28,749 bases of DNA from Candidatus Hodarchaeota archaeon (GTDB lineage Archaea; Asgardarchaeota; Heimdallarchaeia; Hodarchaeales; Hodarchaeaceae), in the NCBI GenBank assembly GCA_016839665.1, contig JAEOTU010000003.1, forward strand, positions 1 through 28,749. The letters are read 5' to 3'. A program made the position numbers and the translations under genes. The notes beneath the pieces were generated by a model. That model was not told the DNA's origin. It ran no database searches and saw only the letters and a program-made list of their open reading frames with translations. Below are positions 1-6,982 of this stretch, piece after piece; positions within the stretch are counted from its first letter, which is position 1; each line of letters starts with the position of its first letter.

Positions 1-140
1 ATGATGATCTGAATGAGCATATACATGAGGAACTGCTTGACAATAAACATGAAAATGTCTACCTCTCCTAAGACTGCTTGCGCATACCAGTCACCAAACT
101 CCAGTATGCCTAATGCTACTAAATCGAAGATGGTACTCAT
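1..140 (-). CDS. Membrane protein, N-terminal 46 residues (runs off the window start)
   Basis: Reading the minus strand from an ATG at 140-138 gives 46 open codons up to the window edge. The peptide begins MSTIFDLVALGILEFGDWYA and continues with hydrophobic stretches (IFMFIVKQFLMYMLIQII), so it is probably a membrane protein. The bases just upstream read GTGAAGGATC before the ATG, a usable ribosome binding site. A TATA-like element at about 191-200 lies at a suitable distance for a start site near 170. The gene is divergent from the acetyltransferase gene at 291 and shares its intergenic region. The 3' part is missing, so the function cannot be told. The leader and ribosome binding site of this gene are copied at 1329-1395. 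Confidence 0.6.
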   Translation of the reverse strand, partial: MSTIFDLVALGILEFGDWYAQAVLGEVDIFMFIVKQFLMYMLIQII

Positions 141-141
141 G

Positions 142-208
142 ATCCTTCACGCTCACTATTCATGTTGTCTATGACCTATTTCTTGGTGAAGCTTAAATAT
201 TCAGAAAA
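142..208. repeat. Direct repeat copy 1 (promoter/leader region)
   Basis: This 67-base stretch recurs without gaps at 1329-1395, offset 1187. By eye about 57 of 67 positions match, and 168-208 matches 1355-1395 with a single difference (T187 against G1374). It contains the TATA-like GCTTAAATAT and, on the minus strand, the ribosome binding site of the gene starting at 140. Confidence 0.8.
192..199. promoter_or_regulatory. TATA-like box CTTAAATA, usable in both directions
   Basis: The element sits in the intergenic region between the minus-strand gene starting at 140 and the acetyltransferase at 291. It reads CTTAAATA on the plus strand and TATTTAAG on the minus strand. A start about 25 bases away in either direction would give a leader of roughly 30 bases (minus) or 65 bases (plus). 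The same octamer is found before the genes at 15673 and 21391. Confidence 0.45.
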
Positions 209-290
209 TTCAACTCTTTAGGTAAAAACTTTTATTGGAGAAAGCTCCAATGATATTCCATTAAACATGACAACTGGAGAGGTGACTCTG

Positions 291-1226
291 ATGAATATAA
301 GACCTTATAAAGACGATTCTGACCGTTCTGCTATAATAAAAATCATGAATCAAATGAATAAACATTTTAATCCCGAATTTCCCTATTTAATGGACGAAGA
401 AGAAATGGATTTGTCTTTGTCAGATCATAACCAGACTGATTTATCACGTGATTTTCTCATTGCAGAAGATGATCAGGACATACCGATAGGTTTTACTGGG
501 TTAATGAAATCTTCCAAGAGAAGTTGGTGGTCAGTCCAGATATGTGCTACCCCAGAACATGTTACTACTCATCTACCTGGACAATTGCTTGATGCAATAA
601 TGACATTGTGTAAGGATCAATCGGGTTGGGAACTACGGATTTCTCTCCATGCATCATTCTCAACACTCCATGAAAAGTTCCAAAGCCTTGGAATTCGCGC
701 AGTTCAATACAGTTGGATGTTGCGTCTGGATGATTTTAAGAAGCTCCCACCAAAGGTTTTCCTTCCTTCTGGTATCATTATTAGAAACCAGAAAGGATCG
801 GAGGATTATCCTGGGTATGTAATCGCCAGTAATGAGGCTTTTCGAGAGGATTTTGGTTTTAGTCCAACTTCAGTAGAGTATATCATTCAGAGTGACCAGT
901 ATCTTCAGAAAACTGGATCCCTGTTTGAACGGATTTTTGCGGTAGACGAAAACCAGATCGTTGGTTTTATTATTCCTGGAGTATCAAATGATCCAGAGCG
1001 AAAAGATAGCGGTGCAATAAATTGGTTGGGGGTTATACCTAGCTATCAACATCGCGGAATCGGCAGTGCACTGATGAACCATGGAATTCAGTGGTTACGT
1101 GAGAAGGGGTGCAATATAATAGAATTAGGAGTGCGAGCTGATAATGAAGAAGCCCTCAGCTTGTATAAGAAGTTTGGGTTTTATGAACTTAAAGCACAAA
1201 AATACGTGACATACCAAGTAAAATGA
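291..1226 (+). CDS. GNAT-family N-acetyltransferase, two GNAT-like halves
   Basis: The C-terminal half is a clear GNAT domain. It has the acetyl-CoA-binding motif A (WLGVIPSYQHRGIGSALMNH, with the R/Q-x-x-G-x-G/A element as HRGIGSA), followed by a strand (IIELGVRADNEEAL) and the typical ending LYKKFGFYEL. The first about 150 residues look like a second, degenerate GNAT half, with an IRPYKDDSDRSAI opening, so this is probably a tandem-GNAT protein. It should move an acetyl group from acetyl-CoA to an unknown amine. An upstream ATG exists at 267, but ATG 291 is preferred: GGAGAGGTGA at 276-285 is spaced correctly for it, and the residues after it match the usual GNAT start. That gives 311 residues. 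The gene is bracketed by the two copies of the 142-208 repeat. Confidence 0.85.
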   Translation: MNIRPYKDDSDRSAIIKIMNQMNKHFNPEFPYLMDEEEMDLSLSDHNQTDLSRDFLIAEDDQDIPIGFTGLMKSSKRSWWSVQICATPEHVTTHLPGQLLDAIMTLCKDQSGWELRISLHASFSTLHEKFQSLGIRAVQYSWMLRLDDFKKLPPKVFLPSGIIIRNQKGSEDYPGYVIASNEAFREDFGFSPTSVEYIIQSDQYLQKTGSLFERIFAVDENQIVGFIIPGVSNDPERKDSGAINWLGVIPSYQHRGIGSALMNHGIQWLREKGCNIIELGVRADNEEALSLYKKFGFYELKAQKYVTYQVK

Positions 1227-1328
1227 ATTTGTTCAACTCTAGGAATGACACTGAGCTCAGAAAAGAGAAACAAACTTAGTTGGTTGTCTAACTGATGATA
1301 AAGACTTAACTTTAAGAGTTCTATCAAA

Positions 1329-1395
1329 ATCCTTCACACAAGTAATTCATTTCTTCTATGACCTATTTCTTGGGGAAGCTTAAATATTCAGAAAA
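1329..1395. repeat. Direct repeat copy 2, downstream of the acetyltransferase
   Basis: This is the gap-free copy of 142-208. Its TATA-like CTTAAATA and the minus-strand GTGAAGGAT ribosome binding site are both kept. At the position matching the ATG of the 140 gene it has TTG (1327-1325). The minus-strand reading that follows is open for about 50 codons but runs antisense into the acetyltransferase 3' end and resembles nothing known. No plus-strand gene follows within 400 bases. Confidence 0.8.
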
Positions 1396-1811
1396 GTGCT
1401 AAATCTAGAATAATCTAATTAGACAGGAATACGTCAATTTTCAGTACAAGTTGCAATTTGCTGGTAATCGTTTCGCTCCACGGAAGAAATGTCTCATTTA
1501 TTCCCACTTCCTGAGTCTAGTATAGCTTAACATGATGTTCTACCCAAGATTATCTCGCCTGCCTTTTATATTCAGAATGAGTAAAAAAGAGGAAGACTCG
1601 TAGGTGGAAGAATGACTGTCAAGAAGAGTTCACGAGTCTTCAATGATATTATGGGAGTGAATATTTTAAATACTAGAAAAAAGTATGTTATCTGAATTCG
1701 AAAATTACCCAACATGGGGAGACGACTGATTTGACTAATGATGATCAAATCCAGCAGACAAATGTTCCTTATGTTTTTTTTAACATATATTCTTCATCAG
1801 GAATGAGTTAG
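1396..1811. other. Intergenic stretch with no convincing gene
   Basis: No long reading frame crosses this stretch. It holds TATA-like TTTTATATT at about 1564-1572 and one possible tiny ORF at 1612-1695 (separate entry). It may contain decayed sequence belonging to the second repeat copy just upstream. Confidence 0.5.
1612..1695 (+). CDS. Possible 27-residue ORF
   Basis: The ATG at 1612 is preceded by TAGGTGGAAGA, a fair ribosome binding site, and by a TATA-like TTTTATATT about 45 bases upstream. The peptide (MTVKKSSRVFNDIMGVNILN and seven more residues) is basic and has no recognisable motif. Only the promoter, ribosome binding site and start spacing support it. It could equally be chance or the stump of a decayed gene. 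Confidence 0.2.
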   Translation: MTVKKSSRVFNDIMGVNILNTRKKYVI

Positions 1812-2456
1812 ATGAAGCTCAAATTTACATTTTGGTTGGGATTCTGTGTATTCATAGTCGTTCTAGGATTTATGAATGAAAGTTCTATCCCCTTTATTGG
1901 ATATTCAATCTACTGGACCCTAGTTCTTGTTTTAATGATTGAATCTTTCTCATGGGTTGATCAGCAAGTCATAATTAAGAAAAATCAATTAGGTCACAAA
2001 TACAACAAGACTATTTTTTTGATACAACTACTCGGAATGGTTCTCCCCATTTCTTTGTTTTTTATAGCCATACCAACACCATTATACTTACTACTAACCC
2101 AAAGCCTTACGTCATTTGTTATTCACATAGGCATAATTATTGTCTCCTTCATAAGTGTCTCAACCTATGCTCTTCTAACTATTGACGGTTCTAATGTTCA
2201 ATCTATCAGGCAGAGAGTACGACTAGTGATGACTCGTAAGCCTGTTATTCTAGTAGAACCCAGTGCTTCTGATATATTACCAGGAAATGTGTATGGAGAA
2301 CGAATTGACAGCAGGCAAGAAAAAGTTGAGTTGAAAATTGCATGTGGTCACTGTTTCCATGTTTTTACAGTGGAAACAGATGTTAAAAGAGCAGACAGGT
2401 CTAGTTTTCCCTGTCCCTCCTGTGGTTCAACTAGAACTACCCCAATCTGGGAGTAG
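1812..2456 (+). CDS. Four-TM membrane protein with a C-terminal zinc ribbon
   Basis: The 214-residue product has four hydrophobic segments, at about residues 5-22, 27-50, 65-92 and 97-122. A soluble tail of about 90 residues follows. The last 40 residues hold two cysteine pairs, CGHC and CPSC, about 23 residues apart, a typical zinc ribbon that probably faces the cytoplasm. The function is unknown; membrane anchors with zinc-ribbon tails usually act as scaffolds or sensors, but nothing here identifies the partner. The ATG at 1812 has only a weak AGGAATGAG upstream. The gene stands alone on the plus strand and ends in TAG. Confidence 0.7.
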   Translation: MKLKFTFWLGFCVFIVVLGFMNESSIPFIGYSIYWTLVLVLMIESFSWVDQQVIIKKNQLGHKYNKTIFLIQLLGMVLPISLFFIAIPTPLYLLLTQSLTSFVIHIGIIIVSFISVSTYALLTIDGSNVQSIRQRVRLVMTRKPVILVEPSASDILPGNVYGERIDSRQEKVELKIACGHCFHVFTVETDVKRADRSSFPCPSCGSTRTTPIWE

Positions 2457-2526
2457 ATACTAACTTACTGTAATTCCTCAATGCTTTAATTATTGTTAAA
2501 ATTTAGATTTTTATTGTATTTGAAAT

Positions 2527-2566
2527 AAGAAGACCTGTTTGAGTAACAAAAGAATTTAATGACCAA
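2527..2566. repeat. Direct repeat, copy 1, downstream of the LRR gene
   Basis: AAGAAGACCTGTTTGAGTA at 2527-2545 is repeated exactly at 3502-3520. The next 20 or so bases are similar (ACAAAAGAATTTAATGAC against GCTAAAGATTCTGATGAC). The two copies are 975 bases apart and bracket the LRR gene and its zinc-ribbon tail. Confidence 0.7.
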
Positions 2567-2596
2567 CTCAATAAAAGGGTAGTGGAATCTACATGA

Positions 2597-2863
2597 TTAG
2601 ATGTTTATCATTTGACCATCGCACATGGGGCAGGAATGTTGGAATTGCTGAAATGCCTGAAATGCGTCACGCATTTCATTGAATGCATCCACACATACAT
2701 ACTGACCACAACTTTCACATTGCAGCCGTGGGGTCACCCCTGAATGTCTGGTCTCACATAATTGACAATAAAATAGGGAGTCTTTCTGTACTCCTGCGGA
2801 AGGGTCCTTTAAGATAGGTTCATCGACGGTAACACTCCTCCTTTTTTCCTCTTCAAGTTCATA
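2597..2863 (-). pseudogene. Zinc-ribbon tail, in frame behind the TAG stop of the LRR gene
   Basis: Directly after the TAG at 2866-2864 the LRR reading frame stays open for 88 more codons, to a TAA at 2599-2597. The translated stretch begins YELEEEKRRSVTVDEPILKD, a charged linker. It then has cysteine pairs CQLC, CESC followed by GQYVC, and CPMC, a convincing zinc-binding fold. This stretch has no ATG, GTG or TTG of its own in frame near its start. GGAGGAGTG at about 2842-2834 resembles a ribosome binding site, but the only nearby ATG (2823) is in another frame and stops after four codons. The simplest reading is one LRR plus zinc-ribbon protein split by a nonsense mutation. Readthrough of TAG is possible but less likely, because other genes here end normally in TAG. 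Confidence 0.65.
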
Positions 2864-3373
2864 CTAGTCGATTTTTCCAAGATACTCCTTCAGAGCAATA
2901 GGAATAGCATCCATTGTCTTATAATTCTCAGTAGCACTTAATTGTACTTTCGAGTTTATTTTGAAAACTGTAAGTTTAGAGCAACTAAACAGAGGAGAGA
3001 CGTCAACCTGACTTAAGGGATTTCTTTTCAAGTTTAATGCATATAATACGGGTTTATTAGACAATGGATTTAAATTGATTTCATGAATGGAATTCTTATA
3101 CAGGTTCAAAAACTCAAGGGAATTACACTCTTGCAGGGGTTCGAGATTTATTGTTTGTAACCTGTTCTGGTTTAGAAGTACTCTCTGTAATTTCTTTAAA
3201 TGGACAAGAGGGCTGAGGTTTAAATATTTTAACTTATTATAACTTAAATCTAGAAGATAAATGTGTTTACAAAACTCAAAAGGAGTTAGATCCATGTTAA
3301 CTAAGTTCTGCCCTGGAAGTTCAAGAGATTCTCTTTCACACATACTCTGATTTTTGAGAAGTCGTTTACTCAT
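2864..3373 (-). CDS. Leucine-rich-repeat protein (may be truncated by a premature TAG)
   Basis: The 169-residue product contains four to five leucine-rich repeats of the LxxLxLxxNxL type between about residues 18 and 140. Examples are LLDLSYNKLKYLNL, RVLLNQNRLQTINL, FLNLYKNSIHEINL and ALNLKRNPLSQVDV. Each repeat ends in a conserved ..NLxPL turn. Such proteins give a curved surface for protein binding and are common in Asgard archaea. There is no signal peptide, so it is likely cytoplasmic. The ATG at 3373 has a weak GGGGAT upstream, and a good TATA box (TTTAAATA on the minus strand, 3457-3450) lies about 80 bases before it. In-frame sequence after the stop encodes a zinc ribbon, so the native protein was probably about 258 residues. 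Confidence 0.75.
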   Translation of the reverse strand: MSKRLLKNQSMCERESLELPGQNLVNMDLTPFEFCKHIYLLDLSYNKLKYLNLSPLVHLKKLQRVLLNQNRLQTINLEPLQECNSLEFLNLYKNSIHEINLNPLSNKPVLYALNLKRNPLSQVDVSPLFSCSKLTVFKINSKVQLSATENYKTMDAIPIALKEYLGKID

Positions 3374-3449
3374 GTGGAAGATCCCCGTCTGACATTCAGG
3401 TGTGTATCTTACCGTTATCGTGGACTGGAATATTACCTCAAATTTTGAT

Positions 3450-3457
3450 TATTTAAA
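3450..3457 (-). promoter_or_regulatory. TATA box of the LRR gene
   Basis: The minus strand reads TTTAAATA here. A start site about 25 bases downstream, near 3425, would leave a leader of about 50 bases before the ATG at 3373. The rest of the 305-base region between the divergent genes holds the second copy of the 2527 repeat and a TATA-like ATTATTTAT at 3582-3590 that could serve the plus-strand gene. Confidence 0.5.
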
Positions 3458-3501
3458 CTCTACGAGTGAACCCTCCCTGATAGAACGAAAGAGTCAAAAG
3501 A

Positions 3502-3541
3502 AAGAAGACCTGTTTGAGTAGCTAAAGATTCTGATGACAAC
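3502..3541. repeat. Direct repeat, copy 2, upstream of the LRR promoter
   Basis: It carries the same 19 bases as 2527-2545, followed by a diverged continuation. It lies upstream of the LRR TATA box, so the pair encloses the whole LRR transcription unit. Confidence 0.7.
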
Positions 3542-3678
3542 CCTAAACCTGTTTTACGCAAGTAATGACTTTAACTTCGCGATTATTTATTGGTAGTCTT
3601 TCATTTCCTCCTTGAAGGGATGAAAACGTCTATTATTCATTCGATGAATTATTTCGAATATAAATAGGGAGTGAGTGA

Positions 3679-4488
3679 ATGATTATTAGAGAGTCTAGTT
3701 TTATTGAGAGTCTCCGTATGCTGATCCGTGAATTTATCTGCGTGTTGGAACATGGATTGATGCTATTCCACGTATCCCATGCGTCAGATACAGAGACAAC
3801 AGATAAATTCTTACGATCCAGTTTGATCAGTGCGTTATACAGTTTTGCTACACAGGTTGAAGAGGATACACTAGAAACCCTCCAATTAGGCAAGGTCACC
3901 TTTGTGTTCCGCAAACAGGATGAGTTAATATTCATTCTTATCGTAGATACTTCAGTCATACCAGATTGGTGTGCAGTAGAACTCCAGTATCTCCAACAGG
4001 AATTTTTTACTGCCTTTCCCGAAGTTCAGTGGCAGCGGGAGTTGGTACTTGATCTACAAATGTTTGACGAGTTTAAGCTAATCGTGCAGCATCGACTCAA
4101 AATCCTCAACAAGCGAGTGGGACTCCTGTGCTTGTTAAACGACGAACATTTGCTTATGGGAGATGATTCTCATCAGGACTTCACTAGTCTAGGAACAGTC
4201 GTTGCTTCTCGCCTCTTACAAAAATACTATAACCAACTGATTGAAGCGTTTTCTCGCCAGCAGGATCTTCTATCTGTGGTAGACAGGATACTGGATTGGC
4301 TGGATGGTAGCTATATTGCTCGTGAAGATACTACCTATTTCTTTGATTGTCAGGTATGTGGTCTGTGTCAATGTATGACCGATTGTTTTTTTGAACCCTT
4401 TTTGGATCTTCTTTTGACACAACTTGGGTTTGAGACGCATGTGGAAGATCCTCCTGAGGAAAATATGAAGTACTTATCCTTTGAGTAG
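3679..4488 (+). CDS. Probable longin/roadblock-like domain protein with cysteine-rich tail
   Basis: Residues about 25-130 fit the pattern of Asgard longin-like proteins: GLMLFHVSHA (opening strand), FLRSSLISALYSFATQVEED (helix after a substrate-like strand), LGKVTFVFRKQDELIFILIV (two strands), then a helix ending in FFTAFPEVQW. Longin and roadblock domains bind small GTPases or form coat and tether complexes in eukaryotes. The family call is from pattern recognition only. A helical region of about 100 residues follows. The tail has a tight cysteine cluster (CQVCGLCQCMTDCFFEPF) that could bind zinc or an Fe-S cluster; I do not recognise it. The start is supported by GGGAGTGAG before ATG 3679. 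The gene looks less AT-rich than its neighbours. Confidence 0.5.
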   Translation: MIIRESSFIESLRMLIREFICVLEHGLMLFHVSHASDTETTDKFLRSSLISALYSFATQVEEDTLETLQLGKVTFVFRKQDELIFILIVDTSVIPDWCAVELQYLQQEFFTAFPEVQWQRELVLDLQMFDEFKLIVQHRLKILNKRVGLLCLLNDEHLLMGDDSHQDFTSLGTVVASRLLQKYYNQLIEAFSRQQDLLSVVDRILDWLDGSYIAREDTTYFFDCQVCGLCQCMTDCFFEPFLDLLLTQLGFETHVEDPPEENMKYLSFE

Positions 4489-4551
4489 GTGTCTTGAATT
4501 AAAGTATTTAAGAGATAAATTCATCTTGATTAGACACTGAGGTGAGACAAC

Positions 4552-4922
4552 ATAACAACGATTGAACCGATAATTCTAGATATAATGGAGAATCTATCTT
4601 TTTTTTTGATCAATATAGCCCATTTGTCGGTCTCTGTTTTCATTATCATTATTGTCTTGGTATTTTATTCACGTACAAAGCATCAAGGACTTATCTTCAT
4701 ACTTGTCGCTGAAATCATCAATATAGGATGGAGTGCTTTTAGTTTTATTTCTTGGGTATTTATCCTTCCTATTGTTAATGAGCCATTTTCTCTTGTGAAA
4801 TTAGCCAATTATTAAATCTCTTCTCAATGTTCTTCCGTGTACTTTGGGGTCTCCTCTTTATAGTAGGATTACATAGATTAGTCCAAGATTTGTCCTTTCA
4901 ACCATCTACTCGTGAGTTCTAA
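4552..4922 (+). pseudogene. Three-TM membrane protein, lost start codon and one frameshift
   Basis: An ATG-started frame at 4585-4815 encodes two TM segments and stops at TAA 4813. Two defects are visible. First, the same frame is open upstream to 4552, where ATA (ACAACATAACAACG) sits six bases behind a strong GAGGTGAG (4539-4546) and below a TATA box (TATTTAAG, 4505-4512); a single G-to-A change would have destroyed the original ATG. Second, after ..SLVKL near 4800 the coding sense continues in the +2 frame as SQLLNLFSMFFRVLWGLLFI (third TM) to a TAA at 4920-4922, as if one A had been lost from AAATTAAGCC. The restored protein would be about 123 residues with three TMs. No family is recognised. 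Confidence 0.55.
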
Positions 4923-4951
4923 CAAGGAAAAAGCAAACAAGAGAGGATAAA

Positions 4952-5689
4952 ATGGAAATAATTAAACTGAGAGAAAAGTCAGTTAAAATCACCGTAATTT
5001 TGTTAATGGTAGTCACAATTTTTTTCTCTGGTTGTATTGTCTATCCCCCAAAAAGTGATTTAGAGAAGTATATTGTACGGATATACGATGATACTGATGA
5101 ATTCAGCCTCATTTCCATTGTTGAGAATTACGACTTTTTAGATTCTATACCACTAGAGGAAAACGATTCCAGGGTGTTTTCTGAATTTGGTTATGGATTA
5201 ACGCCTCATGATAGTTTTGTCCAAAATATTAGCGATTTCCTGGCCAGTGCGAAGAGTCACTATGATAGTCACGAGGGGTTGTTTTTAGGAGAACTCTATT
5301 ATGTTATTGAATGTGCTAATTCCTCCTCCTCAAGTTTATCTGATGTGTTACAATTAGTCAAACAACTTCAAGAATCGCAAAAATCACAGAATTTATCCTT
5401 CAAGTGGCAATATCCTATCTCCGATTCTTATAATTTTGCTGCCTATCACCTCCCCAACAATAGTACAATGCAAATCAAATCAGATAAACAAATAATTAGC
5501 TATTCAGAATCTCTCTTATCTAACATTAAAATTACAAATCTGACGTGGACTATCCTAATTGATATCCGCTACAATTGGACTGGGAAGAATGAAACATGCA
5601 TGGGATATGAGTTTACAGAGCTTATTCTCCTAACTTCTGATTTCAAGGTCATTAGTTTCTTTTCACAAGCTGGAGGGAGAATTTGCTAA
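4952..5689 (+). CDS. Secreted lipoprotein, unknown function
   Basis: The 245-residue product has a basic start (MEIIKLREKSVK), a hydrophobic core (ITVILLMVVTIFF) and a lipobox-like SGC at about residues 26-28. It is therefore probably lipid-modified at Cys28 and anchored outside the membrane. The rest is soluble, acidic near its start, and serine- and asparagine-rich with several N-x-S/T sequons, as expected for an exported archaeal protein. Two cysteines near the C-terminus (ETCMGYE and the last residue region GGRIC) could pair. I recognise no domain. AGAGGATAAA just before ATG 4952 serves as ribosome binding site. A 44-residue membrane protein follows 19 bases downstream. Confidence 0.7.
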   Translation: MEIIKLREKSVKITVILLMVVTIFFSGCIVYPPKSDLEKYIVRIYDDTDEFSLISIVENYDFLDSIPLEENDSRVFSEFGYGLTPHDSFVQNISDFLASAKSHYDSHEGLFLGELYYVIECANSSSSSLSDVLQLVKQLQESQKSQNLSFKWQYPISDSYNFAAYHLPNNSTMQIKSDKQIISYSESLLSNIKITNLTWTILIDIRYNWTGKNETCMGYEFTELILLTSDFKVISFFSQAGGRIC

Positions 5690-5708
5690 ATCTCGTAAAG
5701 GGTGATAT

Positions 5709-5843
5709 ATGGTGACATTAAACAAACTGAAAACTAGAAAGATCGTGTCTGGTTTAGGTATTGGTCTTGCTTGTTTCTCCTTGGGATTATTTCTAATATT
5801 TTTCCTCGAAATCTTGTTTTTTCCTATTCAACCTTGGCCTTAA
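5709..5843 (+). CDS. 44-residue single-TM protein
   Basis: The ATG at 5709 is preceded by AAAGGGTGATAT, a good ribosome binding site, 19 bases after the lipoprotein stop. The peptide starts MVTLNKLKTRKIVSGLGIGL, followed by one strong hydrophobic helix (ACFSLGLFLIFFLEILFF) and ends PIQPWP. The spacing and ribosome binding site suggest co-transcription with the lipoprotein, perhaps as a membrane partner. A tract of nine A residues follows the stop. The function is unknown. Confidence 0.6.
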   Translation: MVTLNKLKTRKIVSGLGIGLACFSLGLFLIFFLEILFFPIQPWP

Positions 5844-5895
5844 AAAAAAAAGACTGTCAGTATCGAAAAAAGTGATCTTTTGAGAGAAATTTAAT

Positions 5896-6084
5896 ATGCC
5901 AGACCGTCCCAAAGATCCCCAAAAACACCAAGATCCCCACTACACTGATTATTTTTATCCTCGTTGTGGTTGTTGTTCAGGTTGTGGACAACATAGGACT
6001 TATGAATATGTACGAAGGTATGGAAGGGAGAAAAGGTATAAACGTAATCATAGGGGAGAAACCAATGATAATCTCTCCTTATAA
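5896..6084 (+). CDS. Small cysteine-rich, basic protein
   Basis: The 62-residue product has a charged, histidine-containing start (MPDRPKDPQKHQDPHYTDYF), then a compact cysteine cluster CGCCSGCGQH at about residues 24-33 and a strongly basic, tyrosine-rich tail. The cluster could bind a metal, and the basic tail could bind nucleic acid or acidic lipids; both are inference. The upstream sequence (GAGAGAAATTTAAT) is only a weak ribosome binding site. Gene status is uncertain because the following DNA to 6364 looks like decayed coding sequence. Confidence 0.4.
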   Translation: MPDRPKDPQKHQDPHYTDYFYPRCGCCSGCGQHRTYEYVRRYGREKRYKRNHRGETNDNLSL

Positions 6085-6123
6085 GGAAAGAAGGTCTTTT
6101 ATCAGTTATGATTACTGTCCTAG

Positions 6124-6364
6124 ATCAATAAAAAGGTCTTTTCCCAATCAAAAAATTACGAGAACTTCATACCTGATTATTCATCTCCTCAGAGATTATT
6201 AATCAGATTTCTTTAGACCTCCAAAGATAAGAGATTTTTCTAATAATACCTGGACACAATCCATTGTTAATTATCTCAAAGCTTCTCGTTTTGAAGAACG
6301 AGGAACAGAAGAGTTACAACTAATTAATACCAATGGACACCTCTTCACAAATAAGATCACATAA
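6124..6364 (+). pseudogene. Decayed gene fragment, two frames, no start
   Basis: Frame one from 6124 reads INKKVFSQSKNYENFIPDYS and continues to a TAG at 6214-6216. A second frame, open from 6203 to TAA 6362-6364, reads SDFFRPPKIRDFSNNTWTQS followed by IVNYLKASRFEERGTEELQL. Neither has a start codon, and both have protein-like composition. They look like the two sides of a frameshift in the 3' part of an old gene. The family is not recognised. The end overlaps the stop of the minus-strand gene that ends at 6357. Confidence 0.35.
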
Positions 6365-6701
6365 ACAAGATTAAAAATAAAGTTAAAATAACAGTAATAG
6401 CCCAAGAACCAATGAAATATAAGTTAAAGAGCATTTGAGGTTGTCTGTTTTCACCAGTAAGAAGTTTCCATCTACCCCAAGATTTTGTCCAAGCCATGGT
6501 TTTCCATCGATATGTAAAATGTATTGTATTTCCAAAAATGAGAAGTAAGATAAACCAAATTACTGCTACTAATATATCAAATAAGATCGTGAAGCCGATA
6601 AAAGTACTCAGCATAATAACCAATTTTACAATTTTAAACCATAAAGCTTGTGTTTTAAGATCAGTTATAACAGAAATTTCTTTTTTTACACTATTCCTCA
6701 T
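6357..6701 (-). CDS. Small integral membrane protein, about three TMs
   Basis: The 114-residue product starts MRNSVKKEISVITDLKTQAL. It has hydrophobic segments at about residues 22-40, 42-60 and 92-113, with a basic, tryptophan-rich loop (RWKTMAWTKSWGRWKLL) between the second and third. An in-frame GTG at 6710 would add three residues, but the ATG at 6701 is preferred because AAGTGATTT lies directly before it at normal spacing. The last residues run into the membrane (LTLFLILFM). No family is recognised, and its neighbours give no functional clue. Confidence 0.6.
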   Translation of the reverse strand: MRNSVKKEISVITDLKTQALWFKIVKLVIMLSTFIGFTILFDILVAVIWFILLLIFGNTIHFTYRWKTMAWTKSWGRWKLLTGENRQPQMLFNLYFIGSWAITVILTLFLILFM

Positions 6702-6982
6702 ATAAATCACTTTTTTGTTTCTATTAACGCATAAATGATTACAATAAATAAACGAAGTTATACTAGGTCACAGGAATTACCTATAAACGTAGAAAGAGAT
6801 AATCTATTTTCTTTCCACTTATTTTACAAAACTTCAACAAAGTCTCTCTTAAAACAGAAAGATTAAATTGTCTAAGCAGCAGCTTTCTTTTCAACCGAGG
6901 AGTGAATATTCGACCCCAGGTACATTTGTTTGGGTATTTCAAGACATTGGGTTAGTTTTGCGAGATTTTTCAGATTGAAACA

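Noticed and set aside
1171..1327. A TTG-started minus-strand ORF behind the second repeat copy
   Set aside because: Although its start aligns with that of the 140 gene, the peptide has no resemblance to it and runs antisense into the acetyltransferase gene.
2821..2845. GGAGGAGTG plus ATG 2823 as an independent start for the zinc-ribbon tail
   Set aside because: The ATG is in a different frame from the zinc ribbon and meets TAA after four codons.
3659..3666. TATAAATA before the 3679 gene, and the same string at 9353-9360 before the topoisomerase, as promoters
   Set aside because: Both lie only about 16 bases before the start codon, too close for a TATA box serving those starts. The shared string is noted but not called.
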